64,000 nt of DNA from Halobiforma lacisalsi AJ5 (GCF_000226975.2 NZ_CP019285.1:744001-808000); one strand, 5' to 3'; positions 1 to 9,616 are shown, counted from the stretch's first letter. Made by a program: numbers and translations. Notes: generated from the sequence alone by a model not told the origin.

Positions 1-380
1 GCCTTCCGGTCGGCCGCGTCGGCGATGTCGACCCGCTCGAGCAGTCGGTCGGGGTCGTCGTCGACGCCTTTCGAGTCGATCGCGAACTCGAGGTGCTGGC
101 GGCCGGTGAGCCGTTCGTACACCCGGTACCCCTCCGGGAGGACGCCGGTCCGGGACCGGATCTCGCGGCTGTGGGCCTGGGCATCCATGCCGAGAACCGC
201 GACGCTGCCGGTCGTCGGCCGGACGAAGTCGAGGAGGACGTTGATCGTCGTCGACTTGCCGGCCCCGTTGGGGCCGAGGAAGCCGAACACCTCGCCCTCC
301 CGTACCTCGAACGAGAGGTCCTGGAGGGCGAGCGTCCCACCGAACGACTTGGTCAGGCCGTCGACTGTAATGGCGGGCAT
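1..380 (-). CDS. ABC transporter ATP-binding protein (N-terminal part)
   Basis: This is the N-terminal 126 residues or so of an ABC ATPase; the rest lies beyond the left edge of the window. The protein starts MPAITVDGLTKSFGG and carries a clear Walker A motif, GPNGAGKST, at about residues 38-46. The following text (VLLDFVRPTTGSVAVLGMDA, then EGYRVYERLTGRQHLEF) is typical of the DrrA/CcmA/Nod-type subfamily that energises ABC-2 membrane subunits in drug, lipid or polysaccharide export. The permease would be expected further left and is not visible. A TATA-like CTTATC lies about 27 nt upstream of the ATG, which supports this start and a leaderless transcript. The substrate cannot be told. Confidence 0.9.
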   Translation of the reverse strand, partial: MPAITVDGLTKSFGGTLALQDLSFEVREGEVFGFLGPNGAGKSTTINVLLDFVRPTTGSVAVLGMDAQAHSREIRSRTGVLPEGYRVYERLTGRQHLEFAIDSKGVDDDPDRLLERVDIADAADRK

Positions 381-491
381 ACCCGTGTGGTAACGGCGTC
401 CGCCGATAAGGTTTGTCACTCTCGATGGATAATATACGCCCTCCGGCGACGGAAACAACGGACGAGAGCGGGTGCGAACGCGAGCAAGCGG

Positions 492-764
492 TCAGATCGG
501 GTCGTCGGGATCGTACCCCTCGGCAGTCCGTTCGACCTCCATGGCGTATCGGTCGCGGGTGTCCTCGTCCTCGACCGGTTCGAGCTGGTCGGGATCGACG
601 TCCTTCGCGGCGGTCACCCTGGATCGCGTCGCGGCCCCCGCCGCGAGTTCCCGGCGGTAGACGCGGTCGCCGTCGCTCGTCGCGTATGCGAGGGTCACCA
701 GCCCCTTGTCGTTGTAATCGCGTTCGACCAGCCAGCACCGAACCGTCTCGCTCGAGTCGGTCAT
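492..764 (-). CDS. Conserved haloarchaeal hypothetical protein, 90 aa
   Basis: I do not recognise a characterised family. The 90-residue protein begins MTDSSETVRCWLVERDYNDK, has a beta-rich first half (LVTLAYATSDGDRVYRREL) and an acidic tail (DPDQLEPVEDEDTRDRY). No signal peptide or membrane segment is seen, so it is probably cytosolic. An upstream in-frame ATG would add 15 residues, but the shorter start fits the acidic, haloarchaeal-looking N-terminus better. It is divergent from uvrC and follows the ABC ATPase gene on the other side of a short gap. Confidence 0.65.
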   Translation of the reverse strand: MTDSSETVRCWLVERDYNDKGLVTLAYATSDGDRVYRRELAAGAATRSRVTAAKDVDPDQLEPVEDEDTRDRYAMEVERTAEGYDPDDPI

Positions 765-880
765 GTCCGTTCCTGGGAGGTCGAGCACCGAGAAAGTACC
801 GCGTTTCACCCGTCGGCACGGGACAGGCGTCGTCCACGTGATGAGTCAGGCTGAAACCCCCCGCCACCCTAGGCCCGCCG

Positions 881-2653
881 ATGAACGCCGAGGCGGTTCG
901 CGAGCGCGCCGGCTCCCTGCCCCGCGAGCCGGGCGTCTACCAGTTCCGGGCCGACGGAACGACCCTCTACGTTGGGAAGGCGGTCGACCTTCGGGACCGC
1001 GTCCGTTCGTACGCCGACCCCCGAAGCGCGCGGATCCGGCGCATGGTCGATCGGGCCGACGAAATCGAGATCGCCGTCACCGACACCGAGACCCAGGCCC
1101 TGCTGCTCGAGGCGAACCTGATCAAGCGCCACCAGCCCCGGTACAACGTCCGGCTCAAGGACGACAAGTCCTACCCGATGGTCCAGTTGACGGACCACCC
1201 GGCCCCGCGGATCGAGATCACGCGGGACCCCGACGAGTCGGCGACCGTTTTCGGGCCCTACACCAACAAGACCCAGGTCGAGACCGTCGTGAAAGCCCTC
1301 AGGGAGACCTACGGCGTTCGCGGGTGTTCCGACCACAAGTACGAGAACCGCGACCGGCCGTGTCTCGACTACGAAATGGGGCTCTGTACCGCCCCCTGCA
1401 CCCGCGAAATCGACCTCGAGAGCTACGGCGAGGACGCCACCGCGGTCGAACGCTTCCTCGAGGGCGAGACGGGGATCCTCGCGGACCCGCTGCGCCGGGA
1501 GATGGAGGCCGCGGCCCAGGAGCAGAACTTCGAACGCGCCGCCAACCTGCGGGATCGACTCGAGACCGTCGAGGCGTTCCACGGCGAGGGCGGCGAGGCC
1601 GTCCAGTCGGTCGGCGACGAACGGGCGGTCGACGTACTGGGGGTCGCCGTCGAGGGCGGGGACGCGACGGTCGCCCGTTTGCGGGCCGAGGACGGCAAAC
1701 TCGTGGATCGGGAGCGACACACGCTCGAGGCTCCGGGGGGCAACGACAGCGACGCCGCAGGCGAGGGCGGGGAAGACGGCGGCGTCCCCGCCGTCCTCGC
1801 GGCCTTCATCGTCCAGTACTACGCCGAGCGGAACCTGCCCGACGCCCTCCTGCTCCCCGAACGCCACGGCGACGAGGAGGTGACGGCCTGGCTCGAGGCC
1901 GAGGGCGTTTCGGTTCGCGTCCCGGGTGCCGGCCGGGAGGCCAAACTGGTCGACCTCGCGCTGAAGAACGCCCGGCGCAACGTCGGCGGCCGCGACGAAT
2001 GTGCGATGCTCGCCGACGCGCTGGACCTCGAGACCCGGCGCGTCGAGCGCATCGAGGGGTTCGACGTGAGCCACGCCCAGGGGAAGTCGGCGGTCGGCAG
2101 CGACGTCACCTTCGTCGACGGCAGCGCCGAGAAGGCCGACTACCGGCGGAAGAAACTCGAAGACGAGAACGACGACTACGCGAACATGAAGACGTTACTC
2201 GAGTGGCGCGCCCGACGGGCCGTCGAGGGACGGGACGACCGGCCGGACCCCGACCTGCTGTTGATCGACGGCGGCGAGGGGCAACTCGAGGCGGCCCGCG
2301 ACGCGCTCGCCGAAGTCGGGTGGGACGTCCCCGCGGTCGCCCTGGCGAAGGCCGAGGAGCGCGTCGTCACCCCGTACCGCGAGTTTTCCTGGCCGGACGA
2401 CGCGCCACACCTGCATCTCCTCCAGCGGGTGCGCGACGAGGCCCACCGCTTCGCTGTGCAGTACCACCAGACGATCCGCGACGACGTGACGACGGTGCTC
2501 GACGACGTACCCGGCGTCGGCCCCGAGACCCGGAAACGGCTGCTCGGCCGGTTCGGCAGCGTCGAGAACGTCCGGGAAGCGAGCCTCGAGGACCTCCGGA
2601 GCGTCCCCGGCGTCGGCAAGAAGACCGCGGAGACGATCAAGTCCCGGCTCTGA
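881..2653 (+). CDS. uvrC: UvrABC excinuclease subunit C
   Basis: UvrC makes both incisions around a DNA lesion during nucleotide excision repair, after UvrA and UvrB have found the damage. This 590-residue protein has every expected part. There is an N-terminal GIY-YIG nuclease (PGVYQF, then [13 protein letters not shown], with the catalytic Glu in [16 protein letters not shown] near residue 76). A UVR helical pair that binds UvrB lies near 203-230. The RNase H-like 5' nuclease has IEGFDVSH near 395 and LLIDGGEGQ near 465. Tandem helix-hairpin-helix motifs (VPGVG twice) fill the last 50 residues. The length is normal for the family. UvrB lies about 3.6 kb away on the other strand; uvrA is not in the window. 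Confidence 0.97.
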   Translation: MNAEAVRERAGSLPREPGVYQFRADGTTLYVGKAVDLRDRVRSYADPRSARIRRMVDRADEIEIAVTDTETQALLLEANLIKRHQPRYNVRLKDDKSYPMVQLTDHPAPRIEITRDPDESATVFGPYTNKTQVETVVKALRETYGVRGCSDHKYENRDRPCLDYEMGLCTAPCTREIDLESYGEDATAVERFLEGETGILADPLRREMEAAAQEQNFERAANLRDRLETVEAFHGEGGEAVQSVGDERAVDVLGVAVEGGDATVARLRAEDGKLVDRERHTLEAPGGNDSDAAGEGGEDGGVPAVLAAFIVQYYAERNLPDALLLPERHGDEEVTAWLEAEGVSVRVPGAGREAKLVDLALKNARRNVGGRDECAMLADALDLETRRVERIEGFDVSHAQGKSAVGSDVTFVDGSAEKADYRRKKLEDENDDYANMKTLLEWRARRAVEGRDDRPDPDLLLIDGGEGQLEAARDALAEVGWDVPAVALAKAEERVVTPYREFSWPDDAPHLHLLQRVRDEAHRFAVQYHQTIRDDVTTVLDDVPGVGPETRKRLLGRFGSVENVREASLEDLRSVPGVGKKTAETIKSRL

Positions 2654-2732
2654 TCGGGCGGTACCCACGGATTTTCTCGGGCGTTGCGAGAGCAGGGACA
2701 GGGCTATCTCCGACCATCACCTACGTGAAACG

Positions 2733-3032
2733 ATGGCAAACGAGGACGACGAACTCGAGGACATGCTCGAGGAACTCGACAGTCAGGGGGACCTCGACGC
2801 GTCCCAGCAACTGCTCTCGATCCGCACCGAGAGTCGCCGCTACGACAAGCCAGTGACGATCGTCGAGGGGTTCGACCTTCCGAAATCGGATCTCAAATCG
2901 ATCGCCTCGGACCTCAAGTCGTCGCTCGGCACCGGCGGCACCGTCGGCGAAGACCACATCGAACTGCAGGGCGACCACCGCGACCGCGTGCCGGACCTGC
3001 TCCGCGAGCACGGGTTCGACGTAGGAACGTGA
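2733..3032 (+). CDS. SUI1/eIF1-family translation factor
   Basis: This 99-residue protein matches the archaeal SUI1/eIF1 (aIF1, YciH-like) family, which helps select the start codon on the small ribosomal subunit. After an acidic N-terminal stretch (DDELEDMLEELDSQGD) comes the core beta-alpha fold: KPVTIVEGFDL, DLKSIASDLKSSLGTGGTV with the conserved loop, then EDHIELQGDH and a C-terminal helix. It is downstream of and co-directional with uvrC at a gap of about 80 nt, so co-transcription is possible. Length and order of elements are standard. Confidence 0.93.
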   Translation: MANEDDELEDMLEELDSQGDLDASQQLLSIRTESRRYDKPVTIVEGFDLPKSDLKSIASDLKSSLGTGGTVGEDHIELQGDHRDRVPDLLREHGFDVGT

Positions 3033-3147
3033 ATCGCTTCGGGGTCAGGCCCCTGGGCGTTCGTCTCGACCGGCTGTAAACTCCACTTGGATCGGTCCAA
3101 CTCGAGTTGCGCGTACAACTTTGGTGATCGCTACCGTACGTCGTTGT

Positions 3148-3630
3148 ATGGAGATCCGACCGGCTACCGCCGCCGACCGCGAAGCGATCCGGGAGGTCGC
3201 CCGCGACACCTGGCACGACACCTACGACGAACTCGACGCCGACACCATCGACGAGACGATCGACGACTGGTACGGCGAGGCGGAACTCGAGCGCGCCCTC
3301 TCGGAGGCGGGGACAGCGCTGCTCGTCGCCGAGGTCGACGACGAGGTCGTGGGGTTCACCCACGGCGTCGTCCAGGGCGACGAGGGCGACGTCCTCCGGA
3401 TGTACGTCCACCCCGACCACCAGCGCGAGGGGGTCGGCACCACGTTACACGAACGGCTCCGGGACGACCTCGAGGACTTCAACATGAAACGCATGCGGGC
3501 GATCGACTTCGCCTCGAACGACGGCGGACGCGCATTCTACGAGCGACTGGGCTTCGAACAAACGGGCGAGGGCGAAGTCGAGATCGGCGGCGAGGAGCGG
3601 AAGGAAGTGGTCTACACGCTCGAATTGTAG
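3148..3630 (+). CDS. GNAT-family N-acetyltransferase
   Basis: A 160-residue GCN5-related acetyltransferase, transferring an acetyl group from acetyl-CoA to an amine of unknown identity. It opens MEIRPATAADREAIREVA, the typical first strand and helix. The acetyl-CoA pyrophosphate-binding motif is QREGVGTTL at about residues 92-100, preceded by VLRMYVHPDH. The final motif, ASNDGGRAFYERLGF, is characteristic of the family. The ATG chosen is about 28 nt downstream of an AT-rich ACAACTTT element, consistent with a leaderless mRNA; an upstream GTG would add nine residues. The substrate could be a small molecule or the N-terminus of a protein. Confidence 0.9.
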   Translation: MEIRPATAADREAIREVARDTWHDTYDELDADTIDETIDDWYGEAELERALSEAGTALLVAEVDDEVVGFTHGVVQGDEGDVLRMYVHPDHQREGVGTTLHERLRDDLEDFNMKRMRAIDFASNDGGRAFYERLGFEQTGEGEVEIGGEERKEVVYTLEL

Positions 3631-3853
3631 TCCGGGCGGCGCACTTCGAAGGGGAATCGAGACCGCCTCGAGTCGAACCTCCGGCCGGCGACTGCCTCGA
3701 GTCGGGGTCCCCGAACGCGGAGACCGGTCGTGGTTCGGACGGTCCAGGGGGAGTCGGATTAGACTGGTCGAAATCTCCTTCGTGCGACAGCTTTCACAGC
3801 GGATACTAGCTGAGCGAATTTCACCGGAACACATTTACCCTATACTGCTAAAC

Positions 3854-3869
3854 ACATCTTTAGAGATGT
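3854..3869. promoter_or_regulatory. Palindrome near the start site of the metal-exporter gene
   Basis: A perfect 6-bp inverted repeat with a 4-nt centre, ACATCT-TTAG-AGATGT. It sits just downstream of a TATA-like TTTACCCTATA (3834-3844) and about 40 nt before the ATG of the predicted metal exporter. Its position across the likely transcription start suggests an operator, possibly for a metalloregulator, but no regulator gene lies beside it. Confidence 0.4.
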
Positions 3870-3909
3870 CTAATCTTTGCGCCGCGGACGGGACGGCCGG
3901 TGGGACGCG

Positions 3910-5133
3910 ATGAACGACGTGCTCGCGATCCTCCTCGAGTCCCTCCGGGACGGCTACGTCCAGGTGAGCGCGTTCGTCGCCGTGACGGTGCTCGCGTTCG
4001 GACTGATCCAGTATCGGACGAACGGGGCCGTGCTCGCCGCGCTCGAGGAGAACGAGAAATTGCAGGTCCCGTTCGGGGGGCTGCTGGGGCTGACTCCGGG
4101 CTGTGGCGGCGCGATCGTCGTCATGCCGCTGTACGTCCGCGGGAGCGTCAGTTTCGGGACCGTCGTCGCGACGCTGGGGGCGACCGCGGGCGACTCCGCG
4201 TTCGTCATCCTCGCGCTCGCACCCGAGGCGGCGGTGTACGCCTACGCCATCGCGTTCGCGGCCTCGGTCGTCACCGGCTACCTGGTCGACTCGGTCGGCC
4301 TCGGCGTCTCGCGTGTCGACGCCGCGGTCGCGAAACTCTCCCCCGCTACCCCGGACGGCGGGACCGTGGTCGACGGCGGCGTCCGGCCGAATCCCGCCCA
4401 CGACTACGCCGGGCCCGCACCGACTCACGCCCACGAGACCGGCCCCGACCGTCACTCTCGAGTACTTACGCCCCTCTCGCACCTCGCGCACGTCCTGTGG
4501 TGGCTGGCTGCCGTCGCCGGGCTGGTTCTCGGCACGCTGTACCTGCTGTGGGGCGGTCCCGAGGTGCCGATCACTGCGGGGGCGGACTTCGCCGGGCTGT
4601 TCACGGTCGTCGGCATCGTCGGCGCGCTGCTATCGCTGTACCTCTACCTGGTCGGCCGCCACTACGTCGGCGAGGGCGAGGTCGCGCGGGCCAGGGACTC
4701 CTTCTCGTCGGTCTACGATACGCTGACCCACGCCGCGATGGAGACCAGTTTCGTCACCGTCTGGGTGCTCGTGGCTTTCCTCGTCTACGAGTACTTCGTC
4801 CTGGTTTCGGGTGCGAACGTCGCGACCCTCGCGGCGGCGGCGGGCGTGCTGGCCCCGATCGGCGGCGCGGCCGTGGGGCTGATTCCCGGCTGTGGGCCAC
4901 AGATCCTGCTGGCCAGCGTCTACGCCGACGGCGGACTCCCCTTCTCCGCGCTCACGGCCAACGCTATCGCCCAGGACGGCGACGCCCTGTTCCCGCTGCT
5001 GGCCGTCGACGCGAAGGCAGCGGTGGTAGCGACTATCTACAACTTCCTGCCGGCCGTCGTCGTCGGGGTCGCGCTCAACCTGCTGTGGGGGCCCGTCTTC
5101 GGGATGGCGGAGTTCGGGTTCGGGGTGCTGTGA
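3910..5133 (+). CDS. Putative 10-TM manganese/heavy-metal exporter (ArsP_2-like)
   Basis: A 407-residue polytopic membrane protein that looks like the 'putative manganese transporter / 10TM heavy-metal exporter' family (PF11449-like). The hallmark is an internal duplication. Each half carries a Gly-Pro-Gly-Cys-Gly turn: LTPGCGG near residues 61-67 with GDSAFVILAL after it, and LIPGCGPQ near 324-331 with AQDGDALFPLLAVD after it. A hydrophilic loop rich in His and Asp (HDYAGPAPTHAHETGPDRH) lies between the halves and could bind metal. The ATG used follows an in-frame upstream ATG at 3877 that would add 11 Arg-rich residues. The promoter region has a palindrome. The identity of the ion is inference. 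Confidence 0.8.
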   Translation: MNDVLAILLESLRDGYVQVSAFVAVTVLAFGLIQYRTNGAVLAALEENEKLQVPFGGLLGLTPGCGGAIVVMPLYVRGSVSFGTVVATLGATAGDSAFVILALAPEAAVYAYAIAFAASVVTGYLVDSVGLGVSRVDAAVAKLSPATPDGGTVVDGGVRPNPAHDYAGPAPTHAHETGPDRHSRVLTPLSHLAHVLWWLAAVAGLVLGTLYLLWGGPEVPITAGADFAGLFTVVGIVGALLSLYLYLVGRHYVGEGEVARARDSFSSVYDTLTHAAMETSFVTVWVLVAFLVYEYFVLVSGANVATLAAAAGVLAPIGGAAVGLIPGCGPQILLASVYADGGLPFSALTANAIAQDGDALFPLLAVDAKAAVVATIYNFLPAVVVGVALNLLWGPVFGMAEFGFGVL

Positions 5134-5209
5134 TACCCGTATGACGATCGAGTACCGAAACGGGCCCGTCGTTCCGTACCGAGACAGTGTGAATACGACC
5201 CGAACGGGA

Positions 5210-5398
5210 CTACTGTGACAGCGTCTCGAAGTTCGAGGCACCGCACCGACAGCCGCCTTTCTTCCCGATCGGTTCCACGGTGCCGTCGGCGAGTATCCAC
5301 GCCGAATAGACGGCACCGCACTCGCGACACCGCCCGGCCACTTTCGGACGCTCGTCAGTCGCGGTGTCGGATCTACTCGGCTGTTGGCTCCTCGTCAT
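5210..5398 (-). CDS. Small zinc-ribbon protein, 62 aa
   Basis: A 62-residue protein beginning MTRSQQPSRSDTATDERPK and then carrying CRECG near residue 24 and CRCG near residue 50, a likely four-Cys zinc site. Such small zinc-finger proteins are common in haloarchaea and several affect stress responses or biofilm formation, but no function can be given to this one. It lies downstream of the Bat-type regulator gene on the same strand and is convergent with the metal-exporter gene. Confidence 0.75.
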   Translation of the reverse strand: MTRSQQPSRSDTATDERPKVAGRCRECGAVYSAWILADGTVEPIGKKGGCRCGASNFETLSQ

Positions 5399-5487
5399 AC
5401 GAATATACAGAACCACCTTGTGGAAGTGATGAGGGGTTGTATTGACCACTTCGAGGGCGACGGTGCGGACACTCGGGAGACGGCGAA

Positions 5488-6150
5488 CTACTCGTCGTCG
5501 GGATCCGAGAACGTCAGCGTACTCGTGATGAGGTTCTCGTGTGCGGCGTGAAACCGCTTCGAAAGGGCCTGTTGGGAAATCCCGAGCCGATCCGCCAGTT
5601 CGCTCATCGAGATCCCCTGTGGGACCTCGTAGTAGCCCTCCTCGAGCGCGGTGACGAGCGTCTCGCGTTGTTTCGTCGTGAGATCGTACTGTGCGCTCGC
5701 CATGGGCTGTTCTTGCTCCTGAATCCGGTTGAGGTCGAACGAGATGCCGTGTTCCTCGCAGTACGCCTGAAACCGAGAGAGGGCCTCCCGATCGTCGAAC
5801 CGCATCCGCAGTTCCCAGTTCCGGTCCCTGCCGACCGCCTGGAGGATCGTTGCCCCGAGTTCGACGTAGGCGTAGACGATCGTTTCGACGTTTCGCGTCC
5901 ACTCGGCGCGGTACAACCTGGCCTCGTCCACTGCATCGATAGCAGCGATGTTCGTCACCGAGTCGTCCTGTTCGAACGCCGCCTCGAACTCCGCGTGATC
6001 GCCGCCGCTCACCCAGAAGTACGGCATCACCTCGTCCTCCATCGTCGCCACTACCTGCTCGATCTCGACGACCATGTGGGGCGCTTCCGTGAGCGCGTGA
6101 TTCAGCGCAAAATCGTCCGATTTGACCGAAAACTCCGCGACGATACTCAT
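5488..6150 (-). CDS. Bacterio-opsin activator-like HTH-10 transcription regulator
   Basis: A 220-residue regulator with a C-terminal HTH-10 domain (about residues 155-210: KQRETLVTALEEGYYEVP, ISMSELADRLGISQQALSKR), the DNA-binding module of haloarchaeal Bat-type proteins. The N-terminal 150 residues form a sensor of the kind found in this family (VEIEQVVATMEDEVMPYFWV, WELRMRFDDREALSRFQ) without a recognisable PAS or GAF motif. The start MSIVAEFSV was preferred to an upstream in-frame ATG at 6222 because the family usually begins in this way. The targets are unknown; the neighbouring zinc-ribbon gene may be one. Confidence 0.85.
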   Translation of the reverse strand: MSIVAEFSVKSDDFALNHALTEAPHMVVEIEQVVATMEDEVMPYFWVSGGDHAEFEAAFEQDDSVTNIAAIDAVDEARLYRAEWTRNVETIVYAYVELGATILQAVGRDRNWELRMRFDDREALSRFQAYCEEHGISFDLNRIQEQEQPMASAQYDLTTKQRETLVTALEEGYYEVPQGISMSELADRLGISQQALSKRFHAAHENLITSTLTFSDPDDE

Positions 6151-6260
6151 GGAACCGATACGACTGCTGCGGGCAAAAGTCCGCGGGCACAGCTCGGCTT
6201 CCGGACGTGCAGCGAGGTTCACAGTCGATCCGCTCTCGAGGCGGACCGTACCGCGACCGG

Positions 6261-8318
6261 CTAGAACTCCTCGGTCGGCGGCGCGATCCCCTCGTCTTCC
6301 TCGCCTTCGAGGTCGAACTCCTCGCGGACCTCACGGATGCGATCCCGGATGTCGGCCGCCAACTCGAACTCGAGGTTGCTCGCCGCCTCCTGCATCCGCT
6401 CCTCGAGTTCGTCGATGTAGCGGGCGGCCTCCTCGGCGTCCTCGAGCGACCGGCCCGAGACCTCGGTCGTGTCGGTCTTGCTGCCGGGCAGGTTCGCCTC
6501 GCTGACCTCCTTCTCGATCGTCGTGGGTTCGAAGCCGTGTTCCTCGTTGTACTCCCGCTGGATGCGGCGACGACGGCGGGTCTCCTCGATGGCCGACTCC
6601 ATCGCATTCGAGGGATCGTCGGCGTAGAGGACGACCTTCCCGTTGACGTTGCGCGCTGCCCGCCCCATCGTCTGGATCAGCGTCGTCTCCGAGCGCAGGA
6701 ACCCCTCCTGGTCGGCGTCCAGGATGCCCACGAGCGAGACCTCGGGGATGTCCAGTCCCTCCCGCAGGAGGTTGATCCCGACGAGCACGTCGATCTCCCC
6801 CAACCGAAGGGAGCGGATGATCTCGTGGCGCTCGAGGGTGTCGGTCTCGTCGTGCATGTACTCGACGTCGACGCCGGCCTCCTCCAAGTACTCGGTGAGG
6901 TCCTCGGCCATCCGCTTGGTGAGCGTGGTGACCAGCGTCCGTTCGTCGCGTTCGATGCGCTCGTCGATGCGGTCCATCAGGTCGTCGATCTGGCCGCTGG
7001 CCGGCGAGACCTCGACCTCGGGGTCGACCAGATGCGTAGGCCGAACGATCTGTTCGACGATCTGATCGCTGTGATCGCGCTCGTAGTCGCCCGGCGTCGC
7101 CGAGACGTACAGCGTCTTGTTCGTCTTTTCCTCGAACTCGTCGAACGTGAGCGGGCGGTTGTCGTAGCTGGTCGGCAGCCGGAACCCGTTCTCGACCAGC
7201 GAGTCCTTTCGGGACTTGTCGCCCTCGTACTGGCCGCGAATCTGCGGGAGCGTCTGGTGGGACTCGTCGACGACCGTCAGGAAGTCCTCGGGGAAGTAGT
7301 CCAGCAGGGTGTAGGGCGCCTCGCCCGACTCCCGATCCGAGAGGTAGACCGAGTAGTTCTCGATCCCGGAACAGTAGCCGGTCTCCTGCATCATCTCGAG
7401 GTCGAACGTCGTCCGTTCATCGATGCGCTGGGCGGCGATCATGTCGCCCTGGCGTTCGAAGTAGGAGATGCGCTCGTCCAGATCCTCCCGGATCTCCTCC
7501 ATCGCCCGCTCGAGTTTCGTCTCGGGGATCGAGTAGTGTTCCGCCGGGTGGATCAGAACCGCCTGCTGGTCGCCCTGCGTCTTCCCCTCGAGGGGGTCGA
7601 CCTTGACCATGCGATCGATCTCGTCGCCCCACAGCTCCACACGAACCGCATAGCGGCCGTACATCGGGTAGATCTCGATCGTGTCGCCCCGCACGCGGAA
7701 GGTCCCCTGGGTGAAGTCGACGTCGTTGCGCTCGTAGTTCAGATCGACGAGCCGCGCCAGCAGTTCGTCGCGTCCGACCTCCTCGCCGACCTCGAGGCGC
7801 ATCGACATGTCGACGTAGTTCCGCGGGTCACCCAGCCCGTAGATGGCGGAGACGGAGGCGACGACGATGACGTCCTCGCGGGTGAGCAGGGACCGGGTGG
7901 CCGAGTGGCGCAGCCGGTCGATCTCGTCGTTGATCGAGGCGTCCTTGTCGATGTAGGTGTCGGTCTGCTCGACGTAGGCCTCGGGCTGGTAGTAGTCGTA
8001 GTAGGAGACGAAGTACTCGACGGCGTTCTCGGGAAAGAGGTTCCGGAACTCCTCGTACAACTGCGCCGCGAGCGTCTTGTTGTGGGCGATCACCAGCGTC
8101 GGTTTCTGGATCTCCTCGATCAGCCACGAGACGGTGTTGGTCTTCCCGGAGCCGGTGACGCCCAGCAGGGTCTGTTTGTCCATCCCCTGCCGGAAGCCGT
8201 CGGCCAGTTGTTCGATCGCCTCGGGCTGGTCGCCCGCGGGATCGAACGGCGCGTCGACCTCGAACGGACGATCGACGTCGGGTCGGTCCGGCTGAAGGGG
8301 GCCTCGCGTATCGGTCAC
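6261..8318 (-). CDS. uvrB: UvrABC excinuclease subunit B
   Basis: UvrB is the damage-verifying ATPase of nucleotide excision repair; it inserts a beta-hairpin between the strands and recruits UvrC. From the GTG start chosen here the protein has 685 residues, which is normal. Walker A is GVTGSGKT at 53-60. The beta-hairpin region [15 protein letters not shown] lies near 107-121. Walker B includes [11 protein letters not shown]. Helicase motif VI is QTMGRAARN. The C-terminal UVR domain, [20 protein letters not shown], matches the UVR of UvrC for contact between the subunits. An upstream ATG at 8387 would add 23 basic, Ser/Val-rich residues unlike the family N-terminus, so it is less likely. Confidence 0.96.
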   Translation of the reverse strand: MTDTRGPLQPDRPDVDRPFEVDAPFDPAGDQPEAIEQLADGFRQGMDKQTLLGVTGSGKTNTVSWLIEEIQKPTLVIAHNKTLAAQLYEEFRNLFPENAVEYFVSYYDYYQPEAYVEQTDTYIDKDASINDEIDRLRHSATRSLLTREDVIVVASVSAIYGLGDPRNYVDMSMRLEVGEEVGRDELLARLVDLNYERNDVDFTQGTFRVRGDTIEIYPMYGRYAVRVELWGDEIDRMVKVDPLEGKTQGDQQAVLIHPAEHYSIPETKLERAMEEIREDLDERISYFERQGDMIAAQRIDERTTFDLEMMQETGYCSGIENYSVYLSDRESGEAPYTLLDYFPEDFLTVVDESHQTLPQIRGQYEGDKSRKDSLVENGFRLPTSYDNRPLTFDEFEEKTNKTLYVSATPGDYERDHSDQIVEQIVRPTHLVDPEVEVSPASGQIDDLMDRIDERIERDERTLVTTLTKRMAEDLTEYLEEAGVDVEYMHDETDTLERHEIIRSLRLGEIDVLVGINLLREGLDIPEVSLVGILDADQEGFLRSETTLIQTMGRAARNVNGKVVLYADDPSNAMESAIEETRRRRRIQREYNEEHGFEPTTIEKEVSEANLPGSKTDTTEVSGRSLEDAEEAARYIDELEERMQEAASNLEFELAADIRDRIREVREEFDLEGEEDEGIAPPTEEF

Positions 8319-8387
8319 GGTTGTCCTCCGTACGGAACGAACGCACTTGACCCGCACGCTTGAGGAACTTCCGAACGGCTGGACCAA

Positions 8388-8828
8388 AAAGGAAGTTGAT
8401 AGTCTACCTAAATAGACAAATTCTATACATTATCGAACTCCTGGCCCGGTCCATAGATAGCCGGCAACAACGTCGATATCGTCGACTTTGGGCACGAGAC
8501 CACGAATCGTGTTTCTGGAGGAAAACGACCTTAGATGCCTTGAGAACCGTTCAAAACCCATAGTAGAACCGACCAGGATGACTCCACCCTCGATTAGTTA
8601 TGTATTTCTAATATGTATCTAGTAATTTTGCTAACTTCGTCGACAGCCGATCCTCGATTCATCGCGCAGAACGCGAACTCCCCACCTGACCGATTCGCCA
8701 ACCGACAGTAATCGACTCGAGGAACCCCCGCCAACCCAGTATCGTTTACAGCAGTACAGACGTAAACGACTGCTGACCCCCAACTGTCGTCGCCCCCCGA
8801 CCAAGGTCGTTCAGTATCGTCGAACGGA
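8388..8828. other. 441-bp intergenic region between uvrB and the IclR gene
   Basis: No credible gene is seen. The uvrB-proximal 60 bp are AT-rich and contain the inverted repeat GTCTA-CCTAAA-TAGAC (8402-8417). A second AT-rich patch (8596-8640) follows. Near the IclR stop codon is an 8-bp inverted repeat, TCGTTTAC (8742-8749) and GTAAACGA (8762-8769), separated by 12 nt. This could be a terminator hairpin or a regulator site. A 67-codon open frame from 8360 has no protein-like features. Confidence 0.5.
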
Positions 8829-9593
8829 TCAGGAGTGCTCGAGGTTGAGTTCGATCACGTTCGCGATTCCGAGCACCGTCTCGGGCACCGCCGTCTCGAA
8901 GCGGTCGCCCCGCATGCGGTGGGTCGGCCCGGCCACGCTGATCGAGCCGATTACCGACCCCGAGCCGTCGAGGATCGGCGCTGCGACGCTTCGGAGCCCG
9001 TTCAGCCGCTCCTCGTCGTCGTAGGCGATGCGTTCCTCCCGGACCGACTCGAGTTCTTCGGCCAGGACCTCGCGATCCGTGATGGTGTTCGGGCTGACCG
9101 CCGACAGCCCGTGACGGTCGATGATCTCGGTTCGGCGCTCCTCCGGCAGGAAGGCCAGGATCGCCTTGCCGAGTGCCGTACAGTGGATCGGGACCCGGTC
9201 CCCGACGCAGGTGTCGATGCGGGCGGCTTCGGACCCGCGGCTGCGGTAGAGGAAGACGCCGCGACCGTGCTCCTCCGTCATCAGGGCCGAGATTTCGCCC
9301 GTCTTCTCGGCCAACTGGTCGACCTCCGAACGGGCGACCCGGTAGAGTTCCTGCTGGGTCCGGGCCGTCTCGCTGAGTTGAAGGAACTTCAGGCTCGTCC
9401 GGTACTCGTCGCCGTCCCGGACGACGTACTCGCCGCGCTCGAGCGTCTTCAGGTGATTGTGAACGGTACTCTTCGGGAGATCCACGTGGTCGGCCAGTTC
9501 CGAGACGCCCGCCCCGTCGAGGTCGTTCAGTGATTCCACGATGTCGAACGCCCGATCGACAGCCTGTATTCCGTCGGAGCCGGGTGTTGCCAT
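8829..9593 (-). CDS. IclR-family transcriptional regulator
   Basis: A 254-residue IclR-type regulator. The N-terminal winged helix-turn-helix is clear (residues about 10-65: AFDIVESLNDLDGAGVSELADHV, LPKSTVHNHLKTLERGEYV). The C-terminal effector-binding domain includes RIDTCVGDRVPIHCTALGKAILAFLP and LRSVAAPILD, both conserved in the family. IclR proteins usually control catabolic operons and respond to an aromatic or carboxylate effector. The gene is divergent from the XdhC-like gene, so the shared 267-bp region is a natural place for its operators, and the molybdenum-hydroxylase island to the right is the probable regulon. TATA at 9617-9624 supports the start. Confidence 0.92.
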   Translation of the reverse strand: MATPGSDGIQAVDRAFDIVESLNDLDGAGVSELADHVDLPKSTVHNHLKTLERGEYVVRDGDEYRTSLKFLQLSETARTQQELYRVARSEVDQLAEKTGEISALMTEEHGRGVFLYRSRGSEAARIDTCVGDRVPIHCTALGKAILAFLPEERRTEIIDRHGLSAVSPNTITDREVLAEELESVREERIAYDDEERLNGLRSVAAPILDGSGSVIGSISVAGPTHRMRGDRFETAVPETVLGIANVIELNLEHS

Positions 9594-9616
9594 ACTACAT
9601 CAATAACGATCGACCA

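Noticed and set aside
763-2856. 697-codon open frame overlapping uvrC in another frame
   Set aside because: Arg/Pro/Gly-rich translation with no domain; it is the typical GC-rich shadow of uvrC.
5131-5209. Third copy of the dispersed element after the metal-exporter gene
   Set aside because: It shares TGATAC at the stop codon and a convergent setting, but the conserved end block and stem are not recognisable.
8360-8563. 67-codon frame upstream of uvrB
   Set aside because: Overlaps the uvrB promoter, Arg-rich and non-acidic, no family pattern.
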